A stretch of 64,000 nt of DNA from Atlantibacter hermannii (GCF_009907385.1 NZ_JAAATR010000005.1:89837-153836), one strand, 5' to 3'. Numbered from the stretch's first letter, positions 1 through 9,415 are shown. Made by a program: numbers and translations. Notes: generated by a model from the sequence alone, not told the origin.

Positions 1-6
1 GCTCAT
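1..6 (-). CDS. azoR: Start of azoR (FMN-dependent NADH-azoreductase), first two codons only
   Basis: On the minus strand an ATG-AGC (Met-Ser) begins at position 6, preceded by an AAGGAACC ribosome binding site at a suitable distance. E. coli AzoR starts Met-Ser-Lys and lies divergent from hrpA, exactly the geometry seen here. Only two codons fall inside the window, so identity rests on synteny and the ribosome binding site. The 203 bases to the hrpA start would hold both divergent promoters. Confidence 0.45.
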
Positions 7-209
7 GGGTGGTTCCTTTTATTTAGTAATCGGGGATGTGCCCCTTGCTTGAAAACACTTTATTCACAATCCGATTGCAGTGATAGCGCAATATATCGAT
101 TTCTATGTTCGAATTTATTGAACAAGGCGTGGAAGTGAGCGATGTGATACTCTACGCCCCATCGCGCTCGACGCCTTAACACCTTGTGCACCTAACGTTT
201 AAAAGCACC

Positions 210-3200
210 ATGGAAACCAAAAACCTGAATTTTAACGCGCTGATGGCGCGCATTGATACGCTGATGCTGAAAGATCGCCAGCGTTTCGCGCGCCGTCTGC
301 ATGGCGCGAAAAAAGTGAAAAATCCTGATGCCCGGCAGGCCGTCTTTGCCGAGCTGGAGCAGCATATCAACGAAGCGGCAGGGAAAATTCAGCTGCGCCT
401 TGCCGCGCGCCCTGAGATTACCTATCCGGATAACCTGCCGGTCAGCCAGAAAAAAGACGACATCCTGGCCGCCATTCGCGATAACCAGGTGGTGATTGTC
501 GCCGGGGAAACCGGCTCGGGGAAAACCACCCAGCTGCCGAAAATATGTATGGAGCTGGGGCGCGGCATTACCGGGTTAATCGGCCACACTCAGCCGCGTC
601 GTCTGGCGGCGCGTACCGTGGCGAACCGTATTGCCGATGAGCTGAAAACCGAGCCGGGCGGCGCGGTGGGCTATAAGGTGCGGTTTAGCGATCATGTCAG
701 CGAATCCACCCAGGTCAAACTGATGACCGACGGGATCCTGCTGGCGGAAATCCAGCAGGACCGGCTGTTGATGCAGTACGACACGCTGATTATCGATGAA
801 GCGCACGAACGCAGCCTGAACATCGATTTCCTGCTCGGCTATCTGAAAGAGCTGCTGCCGCGTCGTCCGGATCTCAAGGTGATTATCACTTCGGCGACCA
901 TCGACCCGGAACGCTTTTCGCGCCACTTTAACCATGCGCCGATTATCGAAGTTTCCGGGCGCACTTATCCTGTTGAAGTGCGCTATCGCCCGATTGTCGA
1001 AGACGCCGATGATACCGAGCGCGACCAGTTGCAGGCGATTTTCGATGCCGTCGACGAGCTGAGCCACGAAGCGCCCGGCGATATTCTGATCTTCATGAGC
1101 GGCGAGCGGGAAATCCGCGATACCGCCGACGGCCTGAACAAGCTCAATCTGCCGCATACGGAAGTGCTGCCGCTGTATGCGCGCTTGTCCAACAGCGAGC
1201 AGAACCGGATTTTCCAGTCCCATACCGGGCGGCGCATCGTGCTGGCGACCAACGTGGCGGAAACCTCGCTGACCGTGCCGGGCATTAAATACGTCATCGA
1301 TCCGGGCCAGGCGCGCATCAGCCGCTACAGCTACCGCACGAAAGTGCAGCGCCTGCCGATCGAGCCGGTGTCGCAGGCCTCCGCCAATCAGCGTAAAGGC
1401 CGCTGCGGCCGCGTGTCGGAAGGCATCTGTATCCGTCTCTATTCCGAAGACGACTTCCTGTCGCGCCCGGAATTTACCGATCCGGAAATTCTGCGCACCA
1501 ACCTGGCGTCGGTGATTTTGCAGATGACCGCGCTGGGGCTGGGCGATATCGCCGCCTTCCCGTTTGTCGAAGCGCCGGACAAGCGCAACATTCAGGACGG
1601 CGTGCGCCTGCTGGAAGAGCTGGGGGCGATTACCACCGACGAGCAGGCATCGGTTTACAAACTTACGCCGCTGGGCCGCCAGCTGTCTCAACTGCCGGTT
1701 GACCCGCGTCTGGCGCGCATGGTGCTGGAAGCGCAAAAACTCGGTTGCGTGCGCGAGGCGATGATTATCACTTCGGCGCTGTCGATTCAGGATCCGCGCG
1801 AGCGGCCGATGGATAAACAGCAGGCTTCCGATGAAAAACATCGCCGTTTCCACGACAAAGAATCGGATTTCCTGGCGTTTGTGAACCTGTGGAATTACCT
1901 CGGCGAGCAGCAAAAAGCGCTGTCGTCGAACCAGTTCCGCCGCCTGTGCCGCGCCGATTACCTGAACTATCTGCGGGTGCGCGAGTGGCAGGATATCTAC
2001 ACCCAACTGCGCCAGGTGGTGAGAGAGCTGGGCATTCCGGTGAACAGCGAACCGGCGGAGTACCGCGAAATCCACACCGCGCTGCTCACCGGCCTGCTGT
2101 CGCATATCGGCATGAAGGATACCGACAAACAGGAGTTTACCGGCGCGCGCAACGCCCGGTTCTCGATCTTCCCCGGTTCCGGGCTGTTTAAGAAGCCGCC
2201 CAAATGGACGATTGTCGCCGAGCTGGTGGAAACCAGCCGCCTGTGGGGGCGCATTGCCGCGCGCATCGATCCCGAGTGGATTGAGCCGGTCGCCCGGCAC
2301 CTGCTGAAACGCAGCTATAGCGAACCGCACTGGGAGCGGGCGCAGGGCGCGGTGATGGCCACCGAAAAAGTCACGGTTTACGGGCTGCCGATTGTCGCGG
2401 CGCGTAAGGTGAATTACAGCCAAATCGACCCGGCGCTGTGCCGCGAACTGTTTATCCGCCACGCGCTGGTGGAAGGCGACTGGCAGACCCGTCACGCCTT
2501 CTTCCGGGATAACCAGAAGCTGCGTGCCGAAGTGGAAGAGCTGGAACACAAATCGCGCCGTCGCGACATTCTGGTGGATGACGAATCGCTGTTTGAGTTT
2601 TACGACCAGCGCATCGGCCATGAGGTGATTTCGGCCCGGCATTTCGACAGCTGGTGGAAAAAAGCCAGTAAAGAGAACCCGGATCTGCTCAATTTCGAAA
2701 AGAGCATGTTGATCAAAGCGGGCGCGGAGAAAGTCAGCAAGCTGGACTATCCGAACTTCTGGCATCAGGGCAATCTCAAGCTGCGCCTCAGCTATCAGTT
2801 TGAGCCGGGCGGCGACGCCGACGGGGTAACGGTGCATATTCCGCTGCCGCTGCTCAATCAGGTGGAAGACGCCGGTTTCGAATGGCAGGTGCCGGGGATG
2901 CGCCGCGAGCTGATTATCGCGCTGATCAAATCGTTGCCCAAGCCGTTACGCCGTAACTTTGTGCCCGCGCCAAACTACGCTGAAGCCTTCTTAGGGCGCG
3001 CCACGCCGCTGGAGTTGCCGCTGCTGGAGTCGCTGGAGCGCGAGCTGCGCCGCATGACCGGCGTCACCGTCGATCGCGAAGCGTGGCAGTGGGAACAGGT
3101 GCCCGATCATCTGAAAATGACTTTCCGGGTGGTGGACGAAAAAAATCGTAAGCTCAACGAAGGCAAAGATCTCACGGCGCTGAAGGGCAGCCTGAAGGAG

Positions 3201-4112
3201 AAAGTGCAGGAAACGCTCTCCGCCGTGGCGGATGACGGCATCGAACAAAGCGGGCTGCATATCTGGAGCTTCGGCACGCTGCCGGATCACTACCAGCAGA
3301 AGCGCGGCGGCTACCAGGTGAAGGCCTGGCCGGCGCTGGTGGATGAAAAAGAGAGCGTGGGCATCAAGCTGTTCGATAACCCGCAGGATCAGCAGAACGC
3401 CATGTGGCGCGGGCTGCGGCGTTTGCTGTTGTTGAATATCCCGTCGCCGATTAAGTATCTGCACGAGAAATTGCCCAACAAAGCCAAGCTGGGGCTTTAC
3501 TTCAACCCGTACGGTAAAGTGCTGGATCTGATCGACGACTGCATTTCCTGCGGCGTCGATAAGCTGATTGCCGAACACGGCGGGCCGGTATGGACCGAAG
3601 AAGGTTTCGCCGTGCTGCACGAAAAAGTGCGCGCAGAGCTTAACGAGACGGTGGTGGATATCGCCAAACAGGTGGAGCAGATCCTGACGGCGGTGTTTAA
3701 CATCAACAAGCGGCTGAAGGGCCGGGTCGACATGACCATGGCGCTGGGGCTGTCGGATATCAAAGCCCAGATGAGCGGGCTGGTGTATCGCGGCTTTGTC
3801 ACCGGCAACGGCTATCAGCGCCTCGGCGATACCCTGCGCTATTTGCAGGCCATCGAAAAACGGCTTGAGAAGCTGGCTATCGATCCGCACCGCGATCGCG
3901 CCCAGATGCTGAAAGTGGAAGCGGTGCAGCAGGCGTGGCAGCAGTGGCTGAATAAACTGCCCGCCGCGCGCCGTGACGACGATGAAGTCACCGCGATCCG
4001 CTGGATGATTGAGGAGTTGCGGGTCAGCTACTTCGCGCAACAGCTCGGGACGCCGTATCCGATATCCGATAAGCGCGTGCTTCAGGCGATGGAGCAGGTC
4101 GGCGCGGCATAA
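210..4112 (+). CDS. hrpA: ATP-dependent RNA helicase HrpA (DEAH box)
   Basis: DEAH-box RNA helicase of 1300 residues, the same length as E. coli HrpA, acting in the cytoplasm on mRNA and on stalled or collided ribosomes. Visible: Walker A GETGSGKT at residues 99-106, DEAH at 196-199, the SAT motif near 230, and motif VI QRKGRCGR near 395-402, followed by the winged-helix, ratchet and OB-fold regions and the long C-terminal domain typical of HrpA. The frame is open from a GTG at 186, but the ATG at 210 gives the family N-terminus and length, so it is preferred. A strong hairpin terminator follows directly. In E. coli ydcF comes next; here three genes intervene. Confidence 0.97.
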   Translation: METKNLNFNALMARIDTLMLKDRQRFARRLHGAKKVKNPDARQAVFAELEQHINEAAGKIQLRLAARPEITYPDNLPVSQKKDDILAAIRDNQVVIVAGETGSGKTTQLPKICMELGRGITGLIGHTQPRRLAARTVANRIADELKTEPGGAVGYKVRFSDHVSESTQVKLMTDGILLAEIQQDRLLMQYDTLIIDEAHERSLNIDFLLGYLKELLPRRPDLKVIITSATIDPERFSRHFNHAPIIEVSGRTYPVEVRYRPIVEDADDTERDQLQAIFDAVDELSHEAPGDILIFMSGEREIRDTADGLNKLNLPHTEVLPLYARLSNSEQNRIFQSHTGRRIVLATNVAETSLTVPGIKYVIDPGQARISRYSYRTKVQRLPIEPVSQASANQRKGRCGRVSEGICIRLYSEDDFLSRPEFTDPEILRTNLASVILQMTALGLGDIAAFPFVEAPDKRNIQDGVRLLEELGAITTDEQASVYKLTPLGRQLSQLPVDPRLARMVLEAQKLGCVREAMIITSALSIQDPRERPMDKQQASDEKHRRFHDKESDFLAFVNLWNYLGEQQKALSSNQFRRLCRADYLNYLRVREWQDIYTQLRQVVRELGIPVNSEPAEYREIHTALLTGLLSHIGMKDTDKQEFTGARNARFSIFPGSGLFKKPPKWTIVAELVETSRLWGRIAARIDPEWIEPVARHLLKRSYSEPHWERAQGAVMATEKVTVYGLPIVAARKVNYSQIDPALCRELFIRHALVEGDWQTRHAFFRDNQKLRAEVEELEHKSRRRDILVDDESLFEFYDQRIGHEVISARHFDSWWKKASKENPDLLNFEKSMLIKAGAEKVSKLDYPNFWHQGNLKLRLSYQFEPGGDADGVTVHIPLPLLNQVEDAGFEWQVPGMRRELIIALIKSLPKPLRRNFVPAPNYAEAFLGRATPLELPLLESLERELRRMTGVTVDREAWQWEQVPDHLKMTFRVVDEKNRKLNEGKDLTALKGSLKEKVQETLSAVADDGIEQSGLHIWSFGTLPDHYQQKRGGYQVKAWPALVDEKESVGIKLFDNPQDQQNAMWRGLRRLLLLNIPSPIKYLHEKLPNKAKLGLYFNPYGKVLDLIDDCISCGVDKLIAEHGGPVWTEEGFAVLHEKVRAELNETVVDIAKQVEQILTAVFNINKRLKGRVDMTMALGLSDIKAQMSGLVYRGFVTGNGYQRLGDTLRYLQAIEKRLEKLAIDPHRDRAQMLKVEAVQQAWQQWLNKLPAARRDDDEVTAIRWMIEELRVSYFAQQLGTPYPISDKRVLQAMEQVGAA

Positions 4113-4119
4113 ACAACAA

Positions 4120-4146
4120 GGCTGCACAAAACGTGCAGCCTTTTTT
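4120..4146 (+). terminator. Rho-independent terminator of hrpA
   Basis: An eight-base-pair perfect stem (GGCTGCAC with GTGCAGCC, loop AAAAC) followed by six T residues, starting eight bases after the hrpA stop. It lies between convergent genes. Confidence 0.9.
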
Positions 4147-4151
4147 ATTGG

Positions 4152-4847
4152 TTAACTCTGCGGCTTCGCGTCATCTTCATAGGTAAAGGATACCGGAAAA
4201 CTGCTTTCACCGTTGGCCAGCGGCGGTTTCGGCAGCGGGCTGGCTTTGGCGGTGTTGATAAACGCCGCGCACAGCGAGCCGCCGTTTTGCTGTTGCTGGA
4301 TTTCCGGCGGCGCGATAGGCGTGGCGGCGTTTTCGTCGCTGGACGGCCCGTTCGCGAGGGCGGCGTCGATACTGGCATCGGCCATGGCGACGCTGGCTGC
4401 GGCGGCCTGCGCGCGCGGCAGCGCCGGGGTGCCTTCAATCTCATTAATGGTGCCGTCGGCATTGACGCTCATCAACACGTCACAGGCCTGGCCGGAATAG
4501 ATAGCCTGCTCGTCGTTCAGGCGTTTATTTAATTCCGCCACCACCAGCTTTTGATACTCTTCGCCGGTCAGCGGTTTCGGTTTCGGCTTCGGTTTGAAGG
4601 CGGCTTTTTGCGCATCAAGTTTCTCAAGAATTTGCGCCAGCTCCGCTGCGCCGAGTGGGTTAACGAAATTCATCCGCTGGCGAATCGCGTTTTTTGACTG
4701 GCTGTAACAGGTATCAAAGGCTTTCTGATCGCCGTCAGATTTTTGATTGCAATCCACGTCATACTGGGCGCGGAGCTGGGAAGGGGTGCTGCACCCGCTA
4801 AGCGTGAACAGCGCTGCAAGGGCGATGAAGGTGTAACGGGTTTTCAT
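4152..4847 (-). CDS. Outer-membrane lipoprotein with TolA C-terminal-like domain
   Basis: 231-residue predicted lipoprotein. A short positively charged N-terminus and hydrophobic stretch end in lipobox L-S-G-C with the lipidated Cys at residue 19; Ser at +2 predicts outer-membrane sorting. A KPKPKPKP linker sits near residues 86-93. The C-terminal half (about 95-225) resembles TolA domain III: a YSGQACDVLMSV-type strand, a conserved Cys pair (SGQAC and SLCAA) and a PLPKPP segment. In TolA this fold binds Pal, TolB, colicins and phage minor coat proteins; here it is anchored by lipid rather than a transmembrane helix. Annotated homologues are usually called cell envelope integrity TolA C-terminal domain protein. 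True partner unknown. It is convergent with hrpA. Confidence 0.8.
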   Translation of the reverse strand: MKTRYTFIALAALFTLSGCSTPSQLRAQYDVDCNQKSDGDQKAFDTCYSQSKNAIRQRMNFVNPLGAAELAQILEKLDAQKAAFKPKPKPKPLTGEEYQKLVVAELNKRLNDEQAIYSGQACDVLMSVNADGTINEIEGTPALPRAQAAAASVAMADASIDAALANGPSSDENAATPIAPPEIQQQQNGGSLCAAFINTAKASPLPKPPLANGESSFPVSFTYEDDAKPQS

Positions 4848-5045
4848 AACGCGTGAATACCTGGTTTTATCGTTAAACGTGCCGGAGCCTCAAAGGCGCA
4901 GAATGATGCCGCAAATTGGCGCAATTTTCCATTGTCCATCCTCCGTTTTACACAGCGACGCAATGCAGTGGCGTTGACGGGCGGTTTAACCGGGAAAGTT
5001 TATTTTTACATTGGTAAGATTTAGCGCAGCTAAGGAGCCTGAACG

Positions 5046-5684
5046 ATGGATGAGAAACGCCCCTACCACCACGGTAGTTTACCGGAAGCGGTACTGGAAG
5101 CCGCCGAGCGCGTGCTGGTGCGCGACGGGTTGGCGGGGGTCGGGCTGCGCGCCATCGCGCGGGAAGCGCAGGTGTCGCATACGGCGCCGAAGCATCATTT
5201 TGGGGATCTGGCGAATTTGCTCAGCGAACTGGCGGCCCGGGGATATCAGCGGCTGGCGGCGGCGCTGTTTAACGCCACGGAAAACTGCGTGGACGATGCG
5301 GCGCGGCGGCGCGCGATGGCGAAAACCTATGTTCATTTCGCCGCTGCACATCCCCAACTGTTTGGGCTGATGTTTCGTAACGAGATTATCAGCCTGTCTA
5401 ATCAAAACCTGCTTTCCGCCATGCGCCGCGCTATGTTTATGATGGCGCGCAGCGTCGCGCCGCAGGCGGGCGATGGGCAGATCGCCATGGATGACGCGGC
5501 GGCGATGCGCGTCACCGTCGCCTGGGCCTATCTGCACGGCCTGGCGACGCTGCTGATCGATAAACGTCTTAACGGCATTGCCCGCATCAGCCCGTTTGAA
5601 AACGCCCAGGCGCTGGTAGAAGGCGTGCTGGATCAGGTTACGTTAACCCTTCATCTGCCATCGGATAACCCTTATGAAACCTGA
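5046..5684 (+). CDS. TetR/AcrR-family regulator with WHG-type C-terminal domain
   Basis: 212 residues. The first ~55 form the TetR DNA-binding domain (helix-turn-helix around GLRAIAREAQVSHTAPKHHF), and the remainder resembles the WHG ligand-binding domain. A strong AAGGAG site precedes the ATG. The next gene overlaps it by 11 bases, so the two are probably translated from one message, suggesting the regulator controls the VOC-fold protein. A small dyad (TTAC-ATTG-GTAA, 5006-5017) overlaps a possible -10 (TAAGAT, 5015-5020) upstream and could be an autoregulatory operator. Ligand unknown. Confidence 0.85.
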   Translation: MDEKRPYHHGSLPEAVLEAAERVLVRDGLAGVGLRAIAREAQVSHTAPKHHFGDLANLLSELAARGYQRLAAALFNATENCVDDAARRRAMAKTYVHFAAAHPQLFGLMFRNEIISLSNQNLLSAMRRAMFMMARSVAPQAGDGQIAMDDAAAMRVTVAWAYLHGLATLLIDKRLNGIARISPFENAQALVEGVLDQVTLTLHLPSDNPYET

Positions 5685-6069
5685 TATCCACTATACCTTT
5701 CACCATGTCGGCATCCCGTTGCAGGACGGGGTTCAGGAAGGGATCTACAGCGCTAATGCGGGGATGTACACCACCGATAACCCCGGCAAGTTTCGCGTGC
5801 AGTGGCACCGTTTTACCGAGGATTCGCCGCTGCATCCGCTCTTAAAAACCGTTCCGCACGTGGCGTTTAAGGTGGATGATTTACAGCAGGCCATTGAAGG
5901 CGAGGAGGTCATTTTGGGTCCGTATGAGCCCATCGACGACTATTTCGTGGCGGTGATCAACGATGCAGGCGTGCCGATTGAGCTGATTCAAACCGGGCTG
6001 AGCGATGAAGAATTATGGGGAAGGGCGCGGTCGGGCCAGGGAAGTCTGTATCGCGATAAGCAGGAGTAA
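5674..6069 (+). CDS. VOC-family (glyoxalase/dioxygenase fold) protein
   Basis: 131 residues. The [10 protein letters not shown] start, the [13 protein letters not shown] centre and the VIELIQ end are the paired beta-alpha-beta modules of the vicinal oxygen chelate fold, with likely metal ligands His near residue 9, His near 65 and Glu near the C-terminus. Substrate cannot be read from the sequence. It overlaps the TetR gene by 11 bases and lacks a strong ribosome binding site of its own, pointing to translational coupling. Probably a small detoxification or lyase enzyme regulated by the upstream TetR protein. Confidence 0.75.
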   Translation: MKPDIHYTFHHVGIPLQDGVQEGIYSANAGMYTTDNPGKFRVQWHRFTEDSPLHPLLKTVPHVAFKVDDLQQAIEGEEVILGPYEPIDDYFVAVINDAGVPIELIQTGLSDEELWGRARSGQGSLYRDKQE

Positions 6070-6149
6070 CGCTTTCGGATCCTTCTCCCTGCAACCCTTA
6101 CTGGGCGACGATACACTGGTCGCTGGTTTTTAACATAGAGTGCCAAACG

Positions 6150-6932
6150 ATGACGCCATTTCCTCCTTTATCGACCGAACTGATTGATGCTGCGAATACG
6201 CTTGGGGAGTGGCTGGCGCAGGATGACAGCGCCGCGCTGGCGGATGCGAAAGAAATCGGCCTGGTGGTGCTGGCAGGCAATGCGGCGATGCCCGCTATCG
6301 ATGCGGCGTGCCGGGAAGCCGCTGCGCGTGATGTCCCGCTGCTGATCAGCGGTGGGATCGGCCATTCCACGCCGTTTTTGTATGCCGCCGTGGCGCGCCA
6401 CCCGCGCTATAACCTGCTGCCCACCACCGGGCGCAGCGAAGCGGCAATCCTGGCGGATATCGCAGGCCGGTTCTGGAACATCCCCGCCGATAAACTGCTG
6501 GTGGAGGATAAATCCACTAATTGCGGCGAAAACACGGCCTTTACCCGCGACAGGATGCACGCGCTTCGCTTACTGCCGCGTCAGGCGATCCTGGTGCAGG
6601 ATCCGACCATGCAGCGCCGTACTGCGGCGACGTTCGCCCGCGTCTGGCGCGACGATGAATCTCAGGTCGAATGGTTTAACGTACCGGGGATAGTGCCGAC
6701 GCTCACCGTCACGCCACGCGAAACCCGTTTTACCGCCGGGGAGGGGCTGTGGCCGGTGGATCGCTATCTTTCGCTGATTGTTGGCGAGATCCCCCGGCTG
6801 CGCAACGATAAAGACGGTTACGGCCCCAATGGCCGTGGATTTATTGAGGCGGTGGATATTCCCGGGCACGTTTTAGCCGCCTGGCAGATCCTGCGTCACG
6901 CTCCTTCGCTTAATGCGGTACTGACCCGCTAA
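6150..6932 (+). CDS. ydcF: YdcF, DUF218-domain protein
   Basis: 260 residues; E. coli YdcF has 266. The DUF218 core is clear: VLAGNAAMP near residue 35, [11 protein letters not shown] near 65-75, [13 protein letters not shown] near 120 and [10 protein letters not shown] near 150, and the C-terminal [11 protein letters not shown] and [10 protein letters not shown] blocks match YdcF. E. coli YdcF binds S-adenosylmethionine in crystal studies, but no reaction is established. In E. coli it directly follows hrpA; here a lipoprotein, a TetR regulator and a VOC protein separate them, indicating a local insertion or a deletion in the E. coli line. Confidence 0.93.
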   Translation: MTPFPPLSTELIDAANTLGEWLAQDDSAALADAKEIGLVVLAGNAAMPAIDAACREAAARDVPLLISGGIGHSTPFLYAAVARHPRYNLLPTTGRSEAAILADIAGRFWNIPADKLLVEDKSTNCGENTAFTRDRMHALRLLPRQAILVQDPTMQRRTAATFARVWRDDESQVEWFNVPGIVPTLTVTPRETRFTAGEGLWPVDRYLSLIVGEIPRLRNDKDGYGPNGRGFIEAVDIPGHVLAAWQILRHAPSLNAVLTR

Positions 6933-7050
6933 GTCCCCTTTGATTAACGCCGGGCCTGTTCCGGCGTAGTCGCTTTTTTGGCTTTGGCTTTGTAATCATT
7001 CGTTTACGCAAACTGTAAATTCTTTTCAGCCGATCGATAACTTCAGATTA

Positions 7051-7093
7051 TGTGAAGTTGATCACTATTTACATCCCTGATAAGGTAAATAAG
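7051..7093 (+). promoter_or_regulatory. proP P1 promoter with CRP site
   Basis: TGTGA-N6-TCACT (7051-7066) is a near-consensus CRP site, matching in sequence and placement the CRP site at -34.5 of E. coli proP P1. With that geometry the start point would fall near 7093 and the -10 would be TAAGGT at 7081-7086, which is present. The whole 6933-7288 intergenic stretch is otherwise non-coding and forms a long proP leader. Confidence 0.75.
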
Positions 7094-7161
7094 TTGTTAC
7101 AGCAATACCTGACACACACAGCGCGATTGCTTATTACTTCACCATGCTGAAATAACAAACC

Positions 7162-7170
7162 TGCTACGCT
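7162..7170 (+). promoter_or_regulatory. Possible proP P2 (sigma-S type) -10 element
   Basis: TGCTACGCT (7162-7170) resembles the extended sigma-S -10 (TG and CTA-C-CT). In E. coli proP P2 is a sigma-S, Fis-activated promoter between P1 and the gene, and this element lies in the corresponding place about 120 bases before the start codon. Position and motif only; no start point mapped. Confidence 0.45.
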
Positions 7171-7288
7171 TTCAAAGGGGCAACCCTGTTTCTAACTTTT
7201 ATTTCGCCGCTTCGTGAAACCACGCACTGCTCAGACTGGGCTATTTGCGTGCGTCTGCTGTCGCTACGGTGATTTTTAGAGGATGACT

Positions 7289-8794
7289 ATGAAACTTAAA
7301 AGGAAAAAAATTGAGCCGATATCGCTCTCCGATGTCACAATCATTGATGACTCGCGGCTTCGTAAAGCGATAACGGCGGCCTCCCTGGGTAATGCCATGG
7401 AATGGTTCGATTTCGGGGTTTACGGCTTCGTTGCCTATGCCCTTGGTAAAGTCTTCTTTCCAGGCGCCGATCCCAGCGTTCAGATGATCGCCGCGCTTGC
7501 CACCTTCTCGGTTCCGTTCCTGATCCGTCCGCTCGGCGGTCTGTTCTTTGGGATGCTGGGCGATAAATATGGTCGCCAGAAAATCCTCGCCATCACCATC
7601 GTTATTATGTCGGTCAGTACCTTCTGTATCGGGCTGATACCCTCGTATGCCTCGATAGGCATCTGGGCGCCGGTATTGCTGCTGCTGTGTAAGATGGCGC
7701 AGGGCTTCTCGGTAGGCGGTGAATATACCGGCGCGTCGATCTTCGTGGCTGAATACTCACCGGACCGCAAACGCGGCTTTATGGGCAGCTGGCTGGACTT
7801 TGGGTCCATCGCCGGGTTCGTGCTGGGCGCGGGCGTGGTGGTGTTGCTCTCCGCGATGATCGGCGAAGAGAAGTTCCTGGAGTGGGGCTGGCGTATCCCG
7901 TTCTTCCTGGCACTGCCGCTGGGTATCATCGGGCTCTATTTACGCCACGCGCTGGAAGAAACTCCGGCGTTCCAGCAGCATGTCGATAAGCTGGAGCAGG
8001 GCGATCGCGACGGCCTGCGCGACGGGCCAAAAGTCTCGTTTAAAGAGATTGCCACCAAACACTGGCGCAGCCTGTTGACCTGTATCGGCGTGGTGATCAC
8101 CACCAACGTGACCTACTACATGCTGCTCACCTATATGCCGAGCTACCTGTCCCACAACCTGCATTATTCAGAAGATCACGGCGTGCTGATTATTATCGCC
8201 ATCATGATCGGGATGCTGTTTGTGCAGCCAATTATGGGCCTGTTGAGCGACCGTTTTGGCCGCCGCCCGTTCGTGATTTTTGGTAGCGTGGCGCTGCTGC
8301 TGCTGGCGATCCCGGCATTTATTCTGATTAACAGCAACGTCATCGGGCTGATTTTCGCAGGCCTGCTGATGCTGGCGGTGATCCTTAACGCCTTTACCGG
8401 CGTGATGGCCTCCACGCTGCCGGCGATGTTCCCGACCCACATCCGCTACAGCGCCCTGGCGAGCGCGTTTAATATTTCGGTCTTAGTTGCGGGCCTGACG
8501 CCGACCCTGGCGGCATGGCTGGTTGAAACCTCTGACGATTTGATGATGCCCGCCTATTACCTGATGGTGATTGCGGTGATTGGTCTGATCACCGGCCTGA
8601 CGATGAAAGAAACCGCTAACCGCCCGCTGAAAGGCGCGACGCCTGCGGCCTCGGACATCCAGGAAGCGCGTGAAATCCTCCAGGAGCATCACGATAACAT
8701 CGAGCAAAAAATCGAGGATATCGACCAGGAAATCGCCGATCTTCAGGAGAAGCGCCAGCGCCTGGTGCAGCAGCATCCCGACATCAACGAATAA
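7289..8794 (+). CDS. proP: ProP, osmosensing proline/glycine-betaine:H+ symporter (MFS)
   Basis: Inner-membrane compatible-solute importer of the major facilitator superfamily, activated by high osmolality. 501 residues (E. coli 500), near-identical through the twelve transmembrane helices, with the MFS signature GDKYGRQ near residue 90 and the cytoplasmic loop typical of ProP. The C-terminal ~45 residues form the antiparallel coiled coil that tunes the osmotic set-point. An ATG at 7283 is in frame, but AGAGG sits five bases before the 7289 ATG, which also gives the E. coli-like N-terminus. In E. coli K-12 proP lies elsewhere on the chromosome; here it sits between ydcF and cybB, with promoter features retained, so it may be a relocated or second copy. 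Confidence 0.95.
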   Translation: MKLKRKKIEPISLSDVTIIDDSRLRKAITAASLGNAMEWFDFGVYGFVAYALGKVFFPGADPSVQMIAALATFSVPFLIRPLGGLFFGMLGDKYGRQKILAITIVIMSVSTFCIGLIPSYASIGIWAPVLLLLCKMAQGFSVGGEYTGASIFVAEYSPDRKRGFMGSWLDFGSIAGFVLGAGVVVLLSAMIGEEKFLEWGWRIPFFLALPLGIIGLYLRHALEETPAFQQHVDKLEQGDRDGLRDGPKVSFKEIATKHWRSLLTCIGVVITTNVTYYMLLTYMPSYLSHNLHYSEDHGVLIIIAIMIGMLFVQPIMGLLSDRFGRRPFVIFGSVALLLLAIPAFILINSNVIGLIFAGLLMLAVILNAFTGVMASTLPAMFPTHIRYSALASAFNISVLVAGLTPTLAAWLVETSDDLMMPAYYLMVIAVIGLITGLTMKETANRPLKGATPAASDIQEAREILQEHHDNIEQKIEDIDQEIADLQEKRQRLVQQHPDINE

Positions 8795-8799
8795 TTCGC

Positions 8800-8826
8800 A
8801 ACGGCCCATGACGGGCCGTTTTTTTT
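8800..8826 (+). terminator. proP terminator
   Basis: AACGGCCC / GGGCCGTT stem with loop ATGAC followed by six T residues, five bases after the proP stop. Confidence 0.92.
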
Positions 8827-8884
8827 CGCCACGCCAGAGCCTTGCGGCTACGCTTAAACAGGGATCACTGTTGGGGTTTTCGCG

Positions 8885-9415
8885 ATGCGCTCAAAATACA
8901 CCTCACTGCAAATTACGCTGCACTGGCTGGTTTTTCTGCTGGTGATCGTTGCTTATACGGCGATGGAATTGCGCAGCGAGTTTCCACGCAGCCTTCGCCC
9001 GATTGCGGCTTCGGTTCACTTCAGCTGCGGCATCACGATCTTTGTCGTCATGGCGCTGCGGCTGGCGCTGTGCATCCACTACGCCGCGCCGCCCATTACG
9101 CCCAGGCCGCATCCGCTGTTTATCGGGCTTTCCCATCTGGTGCATCTGCTGATTTATCTTATTTACCTCGCGCTGCCGCTGCTGGGCGTCACCATGAAAT
9201 ACTATGGCGGCAGCGAGTGGGTGGCTTTTGGCATTGCGATGCCCGTGGCGGCGGTGCCGGATGAGGATTTCGCCGATACACTGGCGGACTATCACGAACT
9301 TATCGCCCGACTGGGCTACCTCGTGCTGGCGCTGCATGCCGCAGCCGCGCTGTTTCATCACTACGTCTGGAAGGACAACACGTTGCTGCGGATGATGCCT
9401 GGCAAACGGTCTTAA
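8885..9415 (+). CDS. cybB: Cytochrome b561 (CybB), superoxide:ubiquinone oxidoreductase
   Basis: 176-residue, four-helix inner-membrane di-haem b cytochrome (E. coli CybB also 176). The N-terminus RSKYTSLQITLHWLVFLLVI and the C-terminus HHYVWKDNTLLRMMPGKRS are characteristic. Candidate haem-ligand histidines: His13 (LHW), His45 region (SVHFS), His near 139 (DYHEL) and His near 158 (ALHAAAALFHHY). E. coli CybB passes electrons from superoxide to ubiquinone. It sits after proP with its own short leader; the NsrR-like site begins five bases after its stop. Confidence 0.93.
   Translation: MRSKYTSLQITLHWLVFLLVIVAYTAMELRSEFPRSLRPIAASVHFSCGITIFVVMALRLALCIHYAAPPITPRPHPLFIGLSHLVHLLIYLIYLALPLLGVTMKYYGGSEWVAFGIAMPVAAVPDEDFADTLADYHELIARLGYLVLALHAAAALFHHYVWKDNTLLRMMPGKRS

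Noticed and set aside
576..2837. 753-codon open frame on the minus strand
   Set aside because: Shadow of hrpA: same region is conserved helicase on the plus strand, and the reverse product is Arg/Gln/His-rich low-complexity.
2991..4127. 378-codon open frame on the minus strand
   Set aside because: Also antisense to hrpA in high-G+C DNA; no ribosome binding site or recognisable domain.
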